Positions 43,800-56,988 of a DNA stretch of 64,000 nucleotides are shown piece by piece. A model generated the notes under the pieces. That model was not told where the DNA came from. It made no database searches and was given only the letters and a program-made list of their open reading frames with translations. Location: the NCBI RefSeq assembly GCF_004004555.2, contig NZ_SACP01000011.1, forward strand, positions 1-64,000, written 5' to 3'. This DNA comes from Methylobacterium oryzihabitans. GTDB lineage: Bacteria > Pseudomonadota > Alphaproteobacteria > Rhizobiales > Beijerinckiaceae. The position numbers were made by a program, and so were the translations under genes. The first letter of the stretch is position 1. Each line of letters begins with the position of its first letter.

Positions 43800-45764
43800 A
43801 TGGAAATCGGATGGCTGGCTGGCGGCTTCGTGCTGGGATGGTGGCTTCGGCAGCTGTTTTATGGATCCATCCAAAAACTGTCACAGAAAGATCATCTAAA
43901 AAAATTTACTTTCGCAGTCGCAGTATTTGCACTATTCGGCCATTCGGCGTTCAGTTACTTTGATTTATATTACGCAAAGTTCTATCATATAATTTCTTAT
44001 ATGTACAACTATAAATTTTACTTTATTTTGCTTGGGTCGATTGCTGGTTATGCCTGCAACAAGACACGCATAGTGCTGACCAGTTCCGCCTCGAAGGTAT
44101 TTGACGCCGTCATTAACGAAAAGGCGTGGGTCATCCAGTGTATCATTGTGATTCTCGTGGCCACAACCTCAATACTGATTGTCAATCCGAGCCTTCTTGA
44201 CAAGCTCGAATCCATAAAAGCGGGAAGCTTCGAAGCCAAATTGAACCCATCCGCCCTATCGACCCGAGATGCAATCCGTACCAATCTGTCGGTTTTCAGC
44301 GCGGAGAACACAATTGGTGCATATGCGAATTTTTCCAAGATTTATTTAAATAACGAGCGCCTGAACATCCGCCTGTCTGATGAATCCGGCATCGACGTAC
44401 AGCGTTTCAGGATCCTCGAAATACTCATGCTTCATTACGTCGAGCCATTTGCCCGGATCGTACGATGCCTTGAGGCGGCCCAAGGGCATCATCATCTTTC
44501 GCAAGATCCAGACCTTATGCGGCTCATCAGCTTGCTACGTGGCGATATGCTCATAAGCCTCAAGGCCGATAGAAATTTTTTTGATGAAACGTCTTGGAAG
44601 GCTAAACTCGCCATATTCAGGTCCATAATTTCAAAATCATTCAAAGATACTATTCCATTAATTGCAGCAGAATCATTGATGGAACAATGCAATGGCCTAG
44701 AAGAGCCAGCCATAATCAAAAACGACCTTACGGCAAATCACAGCAACCAACTATATACTCTATCAGAACAAGCACGAATGATTCTCAAAAAACAAGTAGC
44801 CGCGAACAAAAATTCGTACATCGACCATTACATTGTCTCTGCATTTGGCGATCTGATCCGATTTTCATTTGGTCATACAGAAAAAAGCGAATTCTATGCG
44901 CGTGTACTTGATTTCTACCCGACCGGTGAGGATTTGATGATGACCTCTCCTGGCCTGATCAACTTGTATTATCAAAGCGCAACATCAAAATTGCGGTCGA
45001 ACTTATATTGGCCTCTCGAATCCAAAATCGGCGACCTTAATGAAGCATCTCGCGGCAGCGAACAAATTGTCACTCATGCGCGTGCTCAGATGAAAAAACT
45101 CGGCACGTACACGGAGGGCAGCGCTTACGCGAAAGATCTGCTTGCGACAAATTGCAAGAAACGCGGCACTTATATCAGAGGACCGTCCCCGCATGAAAGT
45201 CAAGCCAAGGTGGAGTGCCCGGAGAGCTTGAAAGATATGATCCGAGAATATGAGAGCGTCGCAAATTTATATACCGTAATCAAATTCTACATAAACTCCA
45301 TGTACTTGGAGACATACAATCTGTATATTCTATCAGGCAACAGCTTCCCGGAGGCTGAACGGGGCAAGTGGGAAAGACCCTACAAATATCTGGAGTCAGT
45401 CCTCAATGCGCAAAGAGCTCATCGGCCGGCCACGATTGTTCGTCTAAATAAAAATCTTGATCTTGGAAAGACAAGCATCCTCGAAAGTATGACTTTCGAT
45501 AATGAAGTCTTCTCTCAGAATCCGTCGGTGCACGCCGCACAAACATTTGACGCTATGTTCGCAATGGCGCTGAGCTCAATATTTCTAACTGAGAAAAATG
45601 GACGTTCGCCAGCTGAAGCGTGCGCGATCGGAAGATCTTACGTCATCGACGCGCGAGAGGTCGCAATCAACAACAAGCTGTTTTCAGGAACCCCCGCCGA
45701 CAAGGCACGCTGGACCGGAGCCCTCGATCTGGTCGAGTCACGGCTCCGGGCCTCGTGCGGATGA
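43800..45764 (+). CDS. Orphan 654-residue membrane-anchored protein on an AT-rich island
   Basis: Four hydrophobic segments in the first 130 residues (about 3-20, 38-58, 72-90, 110-130, the last VIQCIIVILVATTSILIV) anchor a large C-terminal region of about 520 residues that is helical and polar. Features include ENTIGAYANFSKIYLN, EGSAYAKDLLATNCKKRG and a late small-residue part FDAMFAMALSSIFLTEK. No catalytic motif, nucleotide-binding loop or nuclease motif was recognised. Codon use favours A/T third positions, unlike all neighbours, a sign of recent transfer. GAGGTG stands upstream of ATG 43800. Single gene. Confidence 0.75.
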   Translation: MEIGWLAGGFVLGWWLRQLFYGSIQKLSQKDHLKKFTFAVAVFALFGHSAFSYFDLYYAKFYHIISYMYNYKFYFILLGSIAGYACNKTRIVLTSSASKVFDAVINEKAWVIQCIIVILVATTSILIVNPSLLDKLESIKAGSFEAKLNPSALSTRDAIRTNLSVFSAENTIGAYANFSKIYLNNERLNIRLSDESGIDVQRFRILEILMLHYVEPFARIVRCLEAAQGHHHLSQDPDLMRLISLLRGDMLISLKADRNFFDETSWKAKLAIFRSIISKSFKDTIPLIAAESLMEQCNGLEEPAIIKNDLTANHSNQLYTLSEQARMILKKQVAANKNSYIDHYIVSAFGDLIRFSFGHTEKSEFYARVLDFYPTGEDLMMTSPGLINLYYQSATSKLRSNLYWPLESKIGDLNEASRGSEQIVTHARAQMKKLGTYTEGSAYAKDLLATNCKKRGTYIRGPSPHESQAKVECPESLKDMIREYESVANLYTVIKFYINSMYLETYNLYILSGNSFPEAERGKWERPYKYLESVLNAQRAHRPATIVRLNKNLDLGKTSILESMTFDNEVFSQNPSVHAAQTFDAMFAMALSSIFLTEKNGRSPAEACAIGRSYVIDAREVAINNKLFSGTPADKARWTGALDLVESRLRASCG

Positions 45765-45863
45765 TCAAATCGGCCCACCCGCAGCACCTGCACCGGCGTA
45801 AGCGAGGCTGGTCCAGGCAACCAGCTGTAGCAGGGAGAAGATGGCGATCCTTAATAAAGACAT
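45765..45863 (-). CDS. Possible small exported peptide, 32 residues
   Basis: ATG 45863 opens MSLLRIAIFSLLQLVAWTSL and continues AYAGAGAAGGPI to a stop at 45765. GGAGG seven bases upstream is an excellent ribosome site. The peptide is almost entirely a signal sequence (AYA cleavage) with a nine-residue mature end. It abuts the orphan gene's stop codon on the other strand. It may be a remnant of a longer exported protein. Confidence 0.45.
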   Translation of the reverse strand: MSLLRIAIFSLLQLVAWTSLAYAGAGAAGGPI

Positions 45864-45929
45864 AGCAAAACCTCCGAAGCTGTGGGACCTCTATCATACA
45901 CGCTGGAAGCCTGCGGTTCCAGAGAATGC

Positions 45930-46382
45930 TCAGCCCCGCGCGCGATACGGCGGCACGCCCTGGTCCGGCAGCCATACCGATTGCGGCGGCGTGCCGGTCT
46001 GCCAGAACACGTCGATCGGGATGCCGCCGCGCGGATACCAGTAGCCGCCGATGCGCAGGTAGCGCGGCTCCAGCAGCGCGGTCAGCCGGCGGCCGATCCC
46101 GACGGTACAATCCTCGTGGAAGGCGCCGTGATCGCGGAAGGCGTGCAGGTACAGCTTCAGCGACTTCGACTCGACCAGCCAGCGGTCGGGCACGTAGTCG
46201 ATCACCAGGATCGCGAAATCGGGCTGGCCGGTGACCGGGCACAGCGAGGTGAATTCCGGCGCGGTGAACCGCGCGAGGTAGTCGGTGTCCGGGTGCGGGT
46301 TCGGCACCCGGTCGAGCTGGGCCTCGTCCGGCGAGCGGGGCAGGGCGGTCGCGCGCCCGAGTTGCAGGGTCTCTTCGGTCAT
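45930..46382 (-). CDS. queF: NADPH-dependent 7-cyano-7-deazaguanine reductase
   Basis: A 150-residue unimodular QueF. The catalytic cysteine is in [13 protein letters not shown], the substrate-binding motif [16 protein letters not shown] and the FHEDC that follows are exact family features. It reduces preQ0 to preQ1 for queuosine in tRNA. Start MTEETLQL at 46382. Not in an operon; the other queuosine genes are elsewhere. Confidence 0.96.
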   Translation of the reverse strand: MTEETLQLGRATALPRSPDEAQLDRVPNPHPDTDYLARFTAPEFTSLCPVTGQPDFAILVIDYVPDRWLVESKSLKLYLHAFRDHGAFHEDCTVGIGRRLTALLEPRYLRIGGYWYPRGGIPIDVFWQTGTPPQSVWLPDQGVPPYRARG

Positions 46383-46442
46383 GCCCCGGATATAGGCCGC
46401 CGCGCCGCGGCACGGAACCGTGCCCGGCCGGGATCTACGACC

Positions 46443-48017
<1,575 letters not shown>

Positions 48018-48042
48018 GGCGCCCCCCGGGACGCTCCCCCCA

Positions 48043-48963
48043 CTATCGCTCCGACGAGGCCGCCTCCGGGCGGCCTTTTCCGTTGCGGGCGAACAGGCCC
48101 CGCGGCGCGAACACCACGACGTTGCCGGCCAGCACCGCCGCGAAGCCGAGGGCGGCGAGCGGCGTCACCCGGTAGCCCTCGACCGCGATCGAGATCGCCA
48201 GGGCGACGACCGGGAACAGCACGGTCATGTAGGCCGCCTTCTCGGGCCCGAGGCGGTGGACGACGGTGAGATAGCTCGTGAAGGCGATCACCGAGCCGGG
48301 GATCGCGAGGTAGAGGAGCGACCCGACATAGACCGGCGACGGGTCGAAGCCGAACGGCACCCCGAGGGCGAGGGACACCGCCGCGACCAGAGCGGCGCCG
48401 TAGAGCATCCCGTAGGCGTTCACGGTCCCGACGGTGAGCCCGTGGCGCTGGTTGCGGGCCGAGACGAGGTTGCCGGCCGAGAAGAACCAGGTGCCGAGCA
48501 CCGCCAGGCCGAGGCCCACGACCGTGTCGCCGCCGAGCGCGGCGCCCGCGACCGCGTCCCGGAACAGCAGCAGGATGCCGGCGAGCCCGATCACCGCCCC
48601 GGCCACGAGGCGGGCCGAGGGGCGGCGGCGGTGAAACAGGTAGGCGTTGGCGATGTTGAAGATCGTCGCGGCCGAGAACACCACCGAGAGGATCCCGCTC
48701 GCGATGGTGCGGGTGGCGAGATAGAAGCAGACGAAGTTACACGAGAACAGGCACAGGGCCTGGAGCACGACGTAGGGCTGCTGGCGCCACGGGATCGGCT
48801 GGAGCCGCCGGGTGAGCGCGAGGGCGGCGAACAGGACGGCGCCCGCGAGGGCGAAGCGGTAGACGATCGACGCCTCGAAGGCGACCGGGCCGAGCTGGCC
48901 CTTGATGGCGATCCAGGTCGTGCCCCAGATCAGGACGGTCAGGACATAGTAGACGGCGGTCAC
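48043..48963 (-). CDS. EamA/DMT-family transporter
   Basis: A 306-residue protein with ten hydrophobic segments in two EamA repeats ([40 protein letters not shown]). Members export amino acids or other metabolites. GTG 48963 is the start. The gene converges on eno; the eno terminator overlaps its last codons. Confidence 0.9.
   Translation of the reverse strand: MTAVYYVLTVLIWGTTWIAIKGQLGPVAFEASIVYRFALAGAVLFAALALTRRLQPIPWRQQPYVVLQALCLFSCNFVCFYLATRTIASGILSVVFSAATIFNIANAYLFHRRRPSARLVAGAVIGLAGILLLFRDAVAGAALGGDTVVGLGLAVLGTWFFSAGNLVSARNQRHGLTVGTVNAYGMLYGAALVAAVSLALGVPFGFDPSPVYVGSLLYLAIPGSVIAFTSYLTVVHRLGPEKAAYMTVLFPVVALAISIAVEGYRVTPLAALGFAAVLAGNVVVFAPRGLFARNGKGRPEAASSER
48058..48079 (+). terminator. 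Intrinsic terminator of eno
   Basis: GGCCGCC (48058-48064) pairs with GGCGGCC (48069-48075), loop TCCG, then TTTT. It lies inside the 3' end of the convergent EamA gene. Confidence 0.7.
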
Positions 48964-49126
48964 GGGCGAGGTTCCGAGGCGGGGCGCCGGTTATGGACCC
49001 GTTTTCCGCGCCGGGCTTGCGGTTTCCGGCCGCGCCTTTGTCGATTCTTGGGCTTTTCTCACCCGGCCGGTTGCCGGCGGCGCCGGCGGGCTTCTACTGT
49101 CCGGCCAGGTTCACCACCGGCGGCGC

Positions 49127-49990
49127 ATGGCAGAGACGGGTCCCGAGGTTCGCGAGGTGCTGGCGCGCAGCGGCGCCGCGCTGCTGCGCGCCGGCTGCGC
49201 CGGCCGCGGGCTGGCGCTCGCCGAGTGGAGCAACCGCGAGACCTCGACCCGCTACGAGCGGCCCGGCCACCACACCCTGAGCCTCTACCTCGACGGCGGC
49301 GAGGGCGTGGTGCGCGAGGATGGCGGCGTGTCGGGCGGCGGGCCGGACAAGCTCTGCCTGCTGCCGGCCGGGCACGAGAGCCGCTGGCGGATCGGCGGCC
49401 GGCTGCGGCTGTTCCACCTCTACGTCGCGCCCGAGACCCTCGCCTATCAGGCGCTCACCGCCTTCGACCGCGACCCGCGCCACCTCGACCTCGCCGAGCG
49501 GACGTTCTCGGACGATCCGGCGACCGCGATGGTGGTGCGCGGCGCGGTGCTGCCGCTCGACTGGAGCGCCGGCGCCGACCGCATGGCGCTGAACGCCGCC
49601 TGCCACCTCCTGCTCCACGCCCTGCTGCGGCGCCACGCCGGCGGGGAGGCCGGGCCGGTGCGGGGCGGCCTGTCGCCCGCCCTGCGGCGGCGCATCGCCG
49701 AGCGGATCGAGGCGCGGCTCGGCGAGGCGCTGACCCTGGACGACCTCGCCGGGGAGGCCGGGCTCAGCACCTTCCACTTCGCCAAGATGTTCAAGGCCAG
49801 CTTCGGGATCGCGCCGCACCGCTACGTCGTCGAGCGCCGGATCGCCCGGGCGAAGCACCGGCTCGCCGAAGGCCGCGACGGGCTCGCCGACATCGCGCTC
49901 GCCTGCGGCTTCGTCTCGCAGAGACACTTCACCCGCAGCTTCCGGCAGGCGACCGGCACCACTCCGGCCGCGTGGCGGCGGGGGCGGTGA
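49127..49990 (+). CDS. AraC-family transcription regulator
   Basis: A 287-residue protein with a cupin-like sensor half (HHTLSLYLDGGEGVVRED, LLPAGHESRWRIGG) and the two-helix-turn-helix C-terminal domain (LTLDDLAGEAGLSTFHFAKM, IALACGFVSQRHFTRSFRQA, GTTPAAWR). It is divergent from the EamA transporter, which it may regulate. Confidence 0.9.
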   Translation: MAETGPEVREVLARSGAALLRAGCAGRGLALAEWSNRETSTRYERPGHHTLSLYLDGGEGVVREDGGVSGGGPDKLCLLPAGHESRWRIGGRLRLFHLYVAPETLAYQALTAFDRDPRHLDLAERTFSDDPATAMVVRGAVLPLDWSAGADRMALNAACHLLLHALLRRHAGGEAGPVRGGLSPALRRRIAERIEARLGEALTLDDLAGEAGLSTFHFAKMFKASFGIAPHRYVVERRIARAKHRLAEGRDGLADIALACGFVSQRHFTRSFRQATGTTPAAWRRGR

Positions 49991-50037
49991 CGCGTCTCCT
50001 TGAGGCATTCTTAACCCTGCCGCGCGATGCTCGAGCC

Positions 50038-50349
50038 ATGGTTGTCCGCAAGCGCGCCCGCGCCATCCTGCTGCCCCTCGGCCTCTACGCCGTCTCGGCC
50101 CTGGCCGCCGTCTACTTCGTCCGCGAGGCCCAGACCGGCAGCCGCGGGCTCGAGGCCAAGCGCGCGCTGAAGATCCAGGCCTACGGCCTGCAGCAGGACC
50201 TCAACGCCGCCCGGGAGGACCGGACCGAGTGGGAGCGGCGGGTGGCGCTGCTGCGCAGCGACCAGATCGACCGCGACCTGCTGGAGGAGCGCGCCCGCCT
50301 CGTTCTCGGCCGCGTCCACCCCAACGACGTCGTGATCTTCACGCCCTGA
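50038..50349 (+). CDS. ftsB: Septum formation initiator (FtsB/DivIC family)
   Basis: A 103-residue bitopic protein: cytoplasmic basic start, one membrane helix (ILLPLGLYAVSALAAVYFV), then a coiled coil (LQQDLNAAREDRTEWERRVA) and the conserved C-terminal box LEERARLVLGRVHPNDVVIF. Works in the FtsQLB divisome subcomplex. Location between eno and pdhA is normal for alphaproteobacteria. Confidence 0.88.
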   Translation: MVVRKRARAILLPLGLYAVSALAAVYFVREAQTGSRGLEAKRALKIQAYGLQQDLNAAREDRTEWERRVALLRSDQIDRDLLEERARLVLGRVHPNDVVIFTP

Positions 50350-50483
50350 TCCCGGCCCGATCGGCCGGAAAGCCGCTCGCGGCGGCCCGAAAGTCGGCCG
50401 CGGCGCCCGGCCGGACCTCGATTTCCGCAGACGCCTGCCCTAGAACCCTTGCGACCAAGGTCGCAAGAACCGGGAGGGCGCTG

Positions 50484-51521
50484 ATGGATGCCGCGAACGA
50501 GCCCCGTCGCTCGGACGGGGAACCCCGCGAAGGATCCGCGCCGCACTCGTCCAACGTCCCGCCGTTCAGCCGCGACGAGGACCTGCACGCCTATCGCGAG
50601 ATGCTGCTGATCCGCCGCTTCGAGGAGAAGGCCGGACAGCTCTACGGCATGGGCCTGATCGGCGGCTTCTGCCACCTCTATATCGGCCAGGAGGCGGTGG
50701 TGATCGGGGCCCAGATGGCCTCGAAGGACGGCGATCAGGTCATCACCGGCTACCGCGACCACGGCCACATGCTGGCCTGCGGCATGGAGCCGAAGGGCGT
50801 GATGGCCGAGCTGACCGGCCGCAAGGGAGGCTATTCCCGCGGCAAGGGCGGCTCGATGCACATGTTCTCCCGCGAGAAGAACTTCTATGGCGGCCACGGC
50901 ATCGTCGGGGCGCAGGTCTCCCTCGGCACCGGCATCGGCTTCGCCAACAAGTACCGCGGCGACGGTGCCGTGAGTCTCACCTACATGGGCGACGGCGCCG
51001 CCAACCAGGGCCAGGTCTACGAGAGCTTCAACATGGCGCAGCTGTGGAAGCTGCCCGTGGTCTACATGATCGAGAACAACCGCTACGCGATGGGCACCTC
51101 GGTGTCGCGCGCCTCGGCCCAGACCGACTTCTCGAAGCGCGGCATCTCGTTCGGCATCCCGGGCGAGCAGGTCGACGGCATGGACGTGCGCGCGGTGCGC
51201 GAGGCCGCCGGCCGGGCGATCGAGCACGCCCGCACGGGGGAGGGGCCCTACATCCTCGAGATGCAGACCTACCGCTACCGCGGCCACTCGATGTCCGACC
51301 CGGCCAAGTACCGGACCAAGGACGAGGTCGCCCGGATGCGCGAGGAATCCGACCCGATCGAGCAGGTCCGCAAGCGCCTGCTCGGCGCCCACGGCCTGCC
51401 CGAGGACGAGATCAAGGCGATCGACGCCAAGGTGCGCGGCATCGTCAACGAGGCGTCGGACTTCGCCACCAGCGACCCCGAGCCGGATCCGGCCGAACTC
51501 TGGACCGACATCCTGCTCTAA
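50484..51521 (+). CDS. pdhA: Pyruvate dehydrogenase E1 component, alpha subunit
   Basis: A 345-residue subunit. The thiamine diphosphate motif [20 protein letters not shown] is followed by [33 protein letters not shown] contains the phosphorylation-loop equivalent and GGSMHMF the pyruvate-side residues. ATG 50484 follows GGGAGGGCGC. With PdhB it decarboxylates pyruvate and acetylates the lipoyl group. First gene of the operon. Confidence 0.97.
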   Translation: MDAANEPRRSDGEPREGSAPHSSNVPPFSRDEDLHAYREMLLIRRFEEKAGQLYGMGLIGGFCHLYIGQEAVVIGAQMASKDGDQVITGYRDHGHMLACGMEPKGVMAELTGRKGGYSRGKGGSMHMFSREKNFYGGHGIVGAQVSLGTGIGFANKYRGDGAVSLTYMGDGAANQGQVYESFNMAQLWKLPVVYMIENNRYAMGTSVSRASAQTDFSKRGISFGIPGEQVDGMDVRAVREAAGRAIEHARTGEGPYILEMQTYRYRGHSMSDPAKYRTKDEVARMREESDPIEQVRKRLLGAHGLPEDEIKAIDAKVRGIVNEASDFATSDPEPDPAELWTDILL

Positions 51522-51562
51522 CGCCCAGCCCGCGGCCCTCATCCGGATCGACAGACGAACCC

Positions 51563-53044
<1,482 letters not shown>

Positions 53045-53048
53045 CCCG

Positions 53049-53330
53049 ATGAGCGACGAGCCCCACTTCGAGGCCCTCGCGATCCCGCCCGACGCCATGG
53101 AGCAGGGCGGGATCGAGGTGCTGCGCGCCGCGGTGGTGGACGGCGCGGTGAGCGTCGCCCTGCGCCGCTCCTTCGACGATCCCGCCACCTGGGGCCGGCT
53201 GCTGATCGACCTCGCCCGGCAGGCGGCGCGGGTCTATGCCCGCGAGACCGACCTGTCGGAGGACGAGGCGTTCGAGCGCATCCGCGCCGGGATGGAGGCC
53301 GAGAGCCTCGACCCCGACAGCCTCAACTGA
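53049..53330 (+). CDS. DUF5076 family protein
   Basis: A 93-residue protein beginning MSDEPHFEALAIPPDAMEQG, with GGIEVLRAAVVDGAVSVALR and WGRLLIDLARQAARVYA, the DUF5076 pattern. Function is unknown; such small genes are often found inside alphaproteobacterial pdh operons. It starts 4 bp after pdhB. Confidence 0.8.
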   Translation: MSDEPHFEALAIPPDAMEQGGIEVLRAAVVDGAVSVALRRSFDDPATWGRLLIDLARQAARVYARETDLSEDEAFERIRAGMEAESLDPDSLN

Positions 53331-53341
53331 CGGGGCGCGCG

Positions 53342-53932
53342 ATGGCCGAGGCTGCCCTGCGGCGCGCGACCTACGCCGACCTCGAAGCGGTGCCCGAGCC
53401 TCTGGTCGCCGAGATCATCGACGGGGTGCTGGAGGCCCATCCGCGGCCGCGACCGCGGCACGCCATGGCGGCGCACGAGTTGTCGTCGGAGCTGGGCCCT
53501 CCCTTCGGCCGCGGGCGCGGCGGTCCCGGCGGCTGGATCTTCATGACCGAGCCGGAACTCCATCTCGGTCCGCACGTCGTCGTTCCCGATCTCGCCGGGT
53601 GGCGCCGCGAACGCCTCGCGGTCGAGCCCGAGACCGCCTTCATCGAGACCTCACCCGACTGGGTCTGCGAGATCCTGTCCCCCTCCACCGCCCGGCTCGA
53701 CCGCGGGCCGAAGCGGCGGATCTACGCCGAGGCCGGGATCGGCCATCTGTGGCTGCTCGATCCCACGGACGGCGTGCTCGAAGGCTTCGCGCTGACCGGC
53801 GGCCGCTGGCTGCTGCTCGGCACCGTCCAGCGCGGGGAGGTGGTCGCCCTGCCGCCCTTCGACGCGATCTCGTTCCCGCTCGACGACCTGTTTCCCTTCG
53901 ACGATCCGGCCGCCCCTCCGACCGAGACCTGA
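53342..53932 (+). CDS. Uma2-family (DUF820) putative restriction-endonuclease-fold protein
   Basis: A 196-residue protein with the PD-(D/E)XK arrangement of Uma2 proteins: VVVPDLAGWRRER supplies the Asp, DWVCEILSPSTARLDRGPKR the Glu and downstream Lys/Arg, and IGHLWLLDPTDGVLEGF the closing strand. The family is numerous in cyanobacteria and some alphaproteobacteria; function is undetermined. It is inserted between pdhB/DUF5076 and pdhC with gaps of only 11 and 3 bp, so it is co-transcribed with central metabolism genes. Confidence 0.85.
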   Translation: MAEAALRRATYADLEAVPEPLVAEIIDGVLEAHPRPRPRHAMAAHELSSELGPPFGRGRGGPGGWIFMTEPELHLGPHVVVPDLAGWRRERLAVEPETAFIETSPDWVCEILSPSTARLDRGPKRRIYAEAGIGHLWLLDPTDGVLEGFALTGGRWLLLGTVQRGEVVALPPFDAISFPLDDLFPFDDPAAPPTET

Positions 53933-53935
53933 CCC

Positions 53936-55417
53936 ATGCCGATCAACGTGCTGATGCCCGCCCTCTCCCCGACGATGGAGAAGGGCAACCTCGCCAAGTG
54001 GCTCAAGAAGGAGGGCGACGCGATCAAGTCCGGCGACGTGCTCGCCGAGATCGAGACCGACAAGGCGACGATGGAGGTCGAGGCGGTCGACGAGGGCGTG
54101 CTGGCGAAGATCGTCGTGCCGGAGGGCACCGCCGACGTGCCGGTCAACGACCTGATCGCGCTGATCGCCGCGGAGGGCGAGGATCCGTCGAGCATCGAGG
54201 CGGGGGGCGGAAAGGCGGAGGCGAAGCCGGCCGGCAACGGCGAGGCCAAGGGCGACGAGACGAAGGGCAACGAGACGAAGGGCGACGCCAAGCCGCGCGG
54301 CGAGGGCGGCTCCGGCGGCGAGGACCGCACGCCCGGCGGCGGCACGATGTCCTACGCCCGGGTCGATGCGGCACCGGACGGGCCGGCGAAGCCGGCCGGC
54401 GCGGCGCCGGAGGGCGGGCGGATCTTCGCCTCGCCGCTCGCCCGGCGCGTCGCCAAGCAGGAGGGCATCGACCTGTCGGCGGTGAAGGGCTCGGGCCCGC
54501 ACGGTCGGGTGATCGAGCGCGACGTGCGCGCCGCCGCCAAGGACGGCGGCGCCAGGGTGGCGGATGGCAAGGCGGCGGAGGCCAAACCCTCCGCCGAACC
54601 GAAGGCGCCCACGACCCGGCCCGACGCCGCGCCGGACAAGGCCCCGCCGAAGGCCGCTCCCGCGCCGGCGGCCGGCCTCACCGCCAGGCAGGTGATGGGA
54701 ATGTTCGAGCCGGGCTCCTACGACGAGGTGCCCCTCGACGGCATGCGCAAGACCATCGCCAAGCGGCTGGTCGAGTCGAAGCAGACGGTGCCGCACTTCT
54801 ATCTCGGGCTCGACGTCGAGCTCGACGCGCTGCTGGCCCTGCGCGAGCAGGTCAATGCCGGCGCACCGAAGGACAAGGACGGCAAGCCGGCGTTCAAGCT
54901 CTCGGTCAACGACTTCGTCATCAAGGCGCTGGCGCTGGCCTTGCAGCGGGTGCCGGCGGCGAACGCGGTCTGGGCCGAGGACCGCATCCTGCGCTTCCGG
55001 CACTCCGACGTCGGGGTCGCGGTGGCGATCGAGGGCGGGCTGTTCACGCCGGTGATCCGCAGGGCCGAGCAGAAGACCCTCTCGACCATCTCGGCCGAGA
55101 TGAAGGATCTCGCCGGCCGCGCCCGCACCAAGAAGCTGAAGCCCGAGGAGTACCAGGGCGGCACCACCGCGGTCTCGAACCTCGGCATGTTCGGCATCAA
55201 GAGCTTTTCCGCCGTCATCAACCCACCGCACGGCACGATCCTGGCGGTCGGCGCCGGCGAGCAGCGGGTGGTGGCGAAGAACGGCGCTCCGGCGGTGGTG
55301 CAGGCGATGACCGTGACCTTGTCCTGCGATCACCGGGTGGTGGACGGGGCGCTCGGCGCCGAGCTGCTGGCGGCGTTCAAGGGGCTGATCGAGAGCCCGA
55401 TGGCGATGCTGGTGTGA
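53936..55417 (+). CDS. pdhC: Pyruvate dehydrogenase E2, dihydrolipoamide acetyltransferase
   Basis: A 493-residue E2. One lipoyl domain (1-80, [17 protein letters not shown]), a long charged/Ala-Pro linker, a peripheral-subunit-binding domain ([33 protein letters not shown]) and a catalytic domain with [14 protein letters not shown]. It transfers acetyl from lipoamide to CoA and forms the complex core. Confidence 0.97.
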   Translation: MPINVLMPALSPTMEKGNLAKWLKKEGDAIKSGDVLAEIETDKATMEVEAVDEGVLAKIVVPEGTADVPVNDLIALIAAEGEDPSSIEAGGGKAEAKPAGNGEAKGDETKGNETKGDAKPRGEGGSGGEDRTPGGGTMSYARVDAAPDGPAKPAGAAPEGGRIFASPLARRVAKQEGIDLSAVKGSGPHGRVIERDVRAAAKDGGARVADGKAAEAKPSAEPKAPTTRPDAAPDKAPPKAAPAPAAGLTARQVMGMFEPGSYDEVPLDGMRKTIAKRLVESKQTVPHFYLGLDVELDALLALREQVNAGAPKDKDGKPAFKLSVNDFVIKALALALQRVPAANAVWAEDRILRFRHSDVGVAVAIEGGLFTPVIRRAEQKTLSTISAEMKDLAGRARTKKLKPEEYQGGTTAVSNLGMFGIKSFSAVINPPHGTILAVGAGEQRVVAKNGAPAVVQAMTVTLSCDHRVVDGALGAELLAAFKGLIESPMAMLV

Positions 55418-55526
55418 GGGTTCGAGTGCGCCGCGTCCGTCGCCGGGGCGACAAGCCATCGGCGAACAGGGCGTTGCGAGACCGGAAGTCCAGGCAGGGC
55501 TGCGCGAGGCCGCCGCGGAGACGTGA

Positions 55527-56966
55527 ATGTCCGACACCTACGACGTCCTCATCATCGGCGCCGGTCCCGGCGGCTACGTCACGGCGATCCGCGCGGCGCA
55601 GCTCGGGTTCAGGACCGCGGTGGTCGACCGCGAGCATCTCGGCGGCATCTGCCTCAACTGGGGCTGCATCCCGACCAAGGCGCTGCTGCGCTCGGCGGAG
55701 ATCTTCCACTACATGGAGCACGCCAAGGATTACGGCCTGTCGGCGGAGAAAATCGGGTTCGACGTCGGCGCCATCGTCAAGCGCTCGCGGGCGGTGTCGG
55801 GCCGGCTCAACGGCGGCGTCGGGATGCTGCTGAAGAAGAACAAGGTCGACGTGATCTGGGGCGAGGCCGCGATCGAGGCGGCGCCGAAGGGCGACACACC
55901 CGGCGCCGTCGCGGTGAGGGAAACCACGCGCGCCGAGGCCCCCAAGGGCGCCAAGGGCGCCGGGACCTACCGGGCGAAGCACGTCATCGTGGCGACCGGC
56001 GCCCGGCCGCGGGTGATTCCCGGCATCGAGCCGGACAGGGAGCGGATCTGGACCTACTACGAGGCGATGGTGCCGAAGACGATGCCCAGGAGCCTGCTGG
56101 TGATGGGCTCGGGCGCGATCGGCATCGAGTTCGCGTCGTTCTACCGGACGATGGGCGCCGAGGTGACGGTGGTCGAGCTGCTGCCGCAGATCCTCCCGGT
56201 CGAGGATGCCGAGATCGCCGGTCTCGCCCGCAAGCGGTTCGAGAAGCAGGGCATCCAGATCCTCACCGGCGCCAAGGTGGCGAAGGTCGAGAAGACCGGC
56301 CAGGGCGTCAGCGCCTGGGTCGAGACCGGCGACGGCAAGAGCCGGACGATCGAGGCCGAGGTGCTGATCTCGGCGGTCGGCGTCGTCGGCAACGTCGAGA
56401 ACCTCGGCCTCGAGGGACTCGGGGTGACGATCGAGCGCGGCATCGTCGTCACCGACGGGCTCGGGCGCACCAGCGTGCCGGGGATCTACGCGATCGGCGA
56501 CGTCGCCGGACCGCCGATGCTGGCCCACAAGGCCGAGCACGAGGGCGTGGCCTGCATCGAGACGATCAAGGGCCTGCACACCCACCCGATGGACAAGGGC
56601 AAGATTCCGGGTTGCACCTACTGCCAGCCGCAGATCGCCTCGGTCGGCCTGACCGAGGCCAAGGCGAAGGAGCAGGGCTACGACGTCCGCGTCGGCCGCT
56701 TCCCCTTCGCTGGCAACGGCAAGGCGATCGCGCTGGGCGAGCCCGACGGCCTCGTGAAGACGATCTTCGACCGCAAGACCGGCCAGTTGCTCGGCGCGCA
56801 CCTGGTCGGCGCCGAGGTGACGGAGCTGATCCAGGGCTTCGTCGTGGCGATGCAACTGGAGACCACCGAGGAAGACCTGATGCACACGGTCTTCCCGCAC
56901 CCGACCCTGTCCGAGATGATGCACGAATCCGTTCTGGATGCGTATGGGCGGGTGATCCACGCCTGA
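55527..56966 (+). CDS. lpd: Dihydrolipoyl dehydrogenase (E3)
   Basis: A 479-residue flavoprotein. FAD loop GAGPGG near residue 12, redox-active disulphide in GGICLNWGCIPTKALL, NAD-binding GSGAIGIEFA, second FAD contact YAIGDVAGPPMLAHKA and C-terminal active-site His in FPHPTLSEMMHE. It reoxidises dihydrolipoamide with NAD. A 35-residue insertion around KGDTPGAVAVRETTRAEAPK before the NAD domain lengthens a surface loop. It lies 109 bp after pdhC. Confidence 0.97.
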   Translation: MSDTYDVLIIGAGPGGYVTAIRAAQLGFRTAVVDREHLGGICLNWGCIPTKALLRSAEIFHYMEHAKDYGLSAEKIGFDVGAIVKRSRAVSGRLNGGVGMLLKKNKVDVIWGEAAIEAAPKGDTPGAVAVRETTRAEAPKGAKGAGTYRAKHVIVATGARPRVIPGIEPDRERIWTYYEAMVPKTMPRSLLVMGSGAIGIEFASFYRTMGAEVTVVELLPQILPVEDAEIAGLARKRFEKQGIQILTGAKVAKVEKTGQGVSAWVETGDGKSRTIEAEVLISAVGVVGNVENLGLEGLGVTIERGIVVTDGLGRTSVPGIYAIGDVAGPPMLAHKAEHEGVACIETIKGLHTHPMDKGKIPGCTYCQPQIASVGLTEAKAKEQGYDVRVGRFPFAGNGKAIALGEPDGLVKTIFDRKTGQLLGAHLVGAEVTELIQGFVVAMQLETTEEDLMHTVFPHPTLSEMMHESVLDAYGRVIHA

Positions 56967-56988
56967 GCCGCGCCGCCCGGCCGGTTGG

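Noticed and set aside
45841..46044. A 67-residue rightward frame MAILNKDIAKPPKLW overlapping queF
   Set aside because: It has a GGGAG-like site but most of it is antisense to queF and composition changes at the boundary; no family support.
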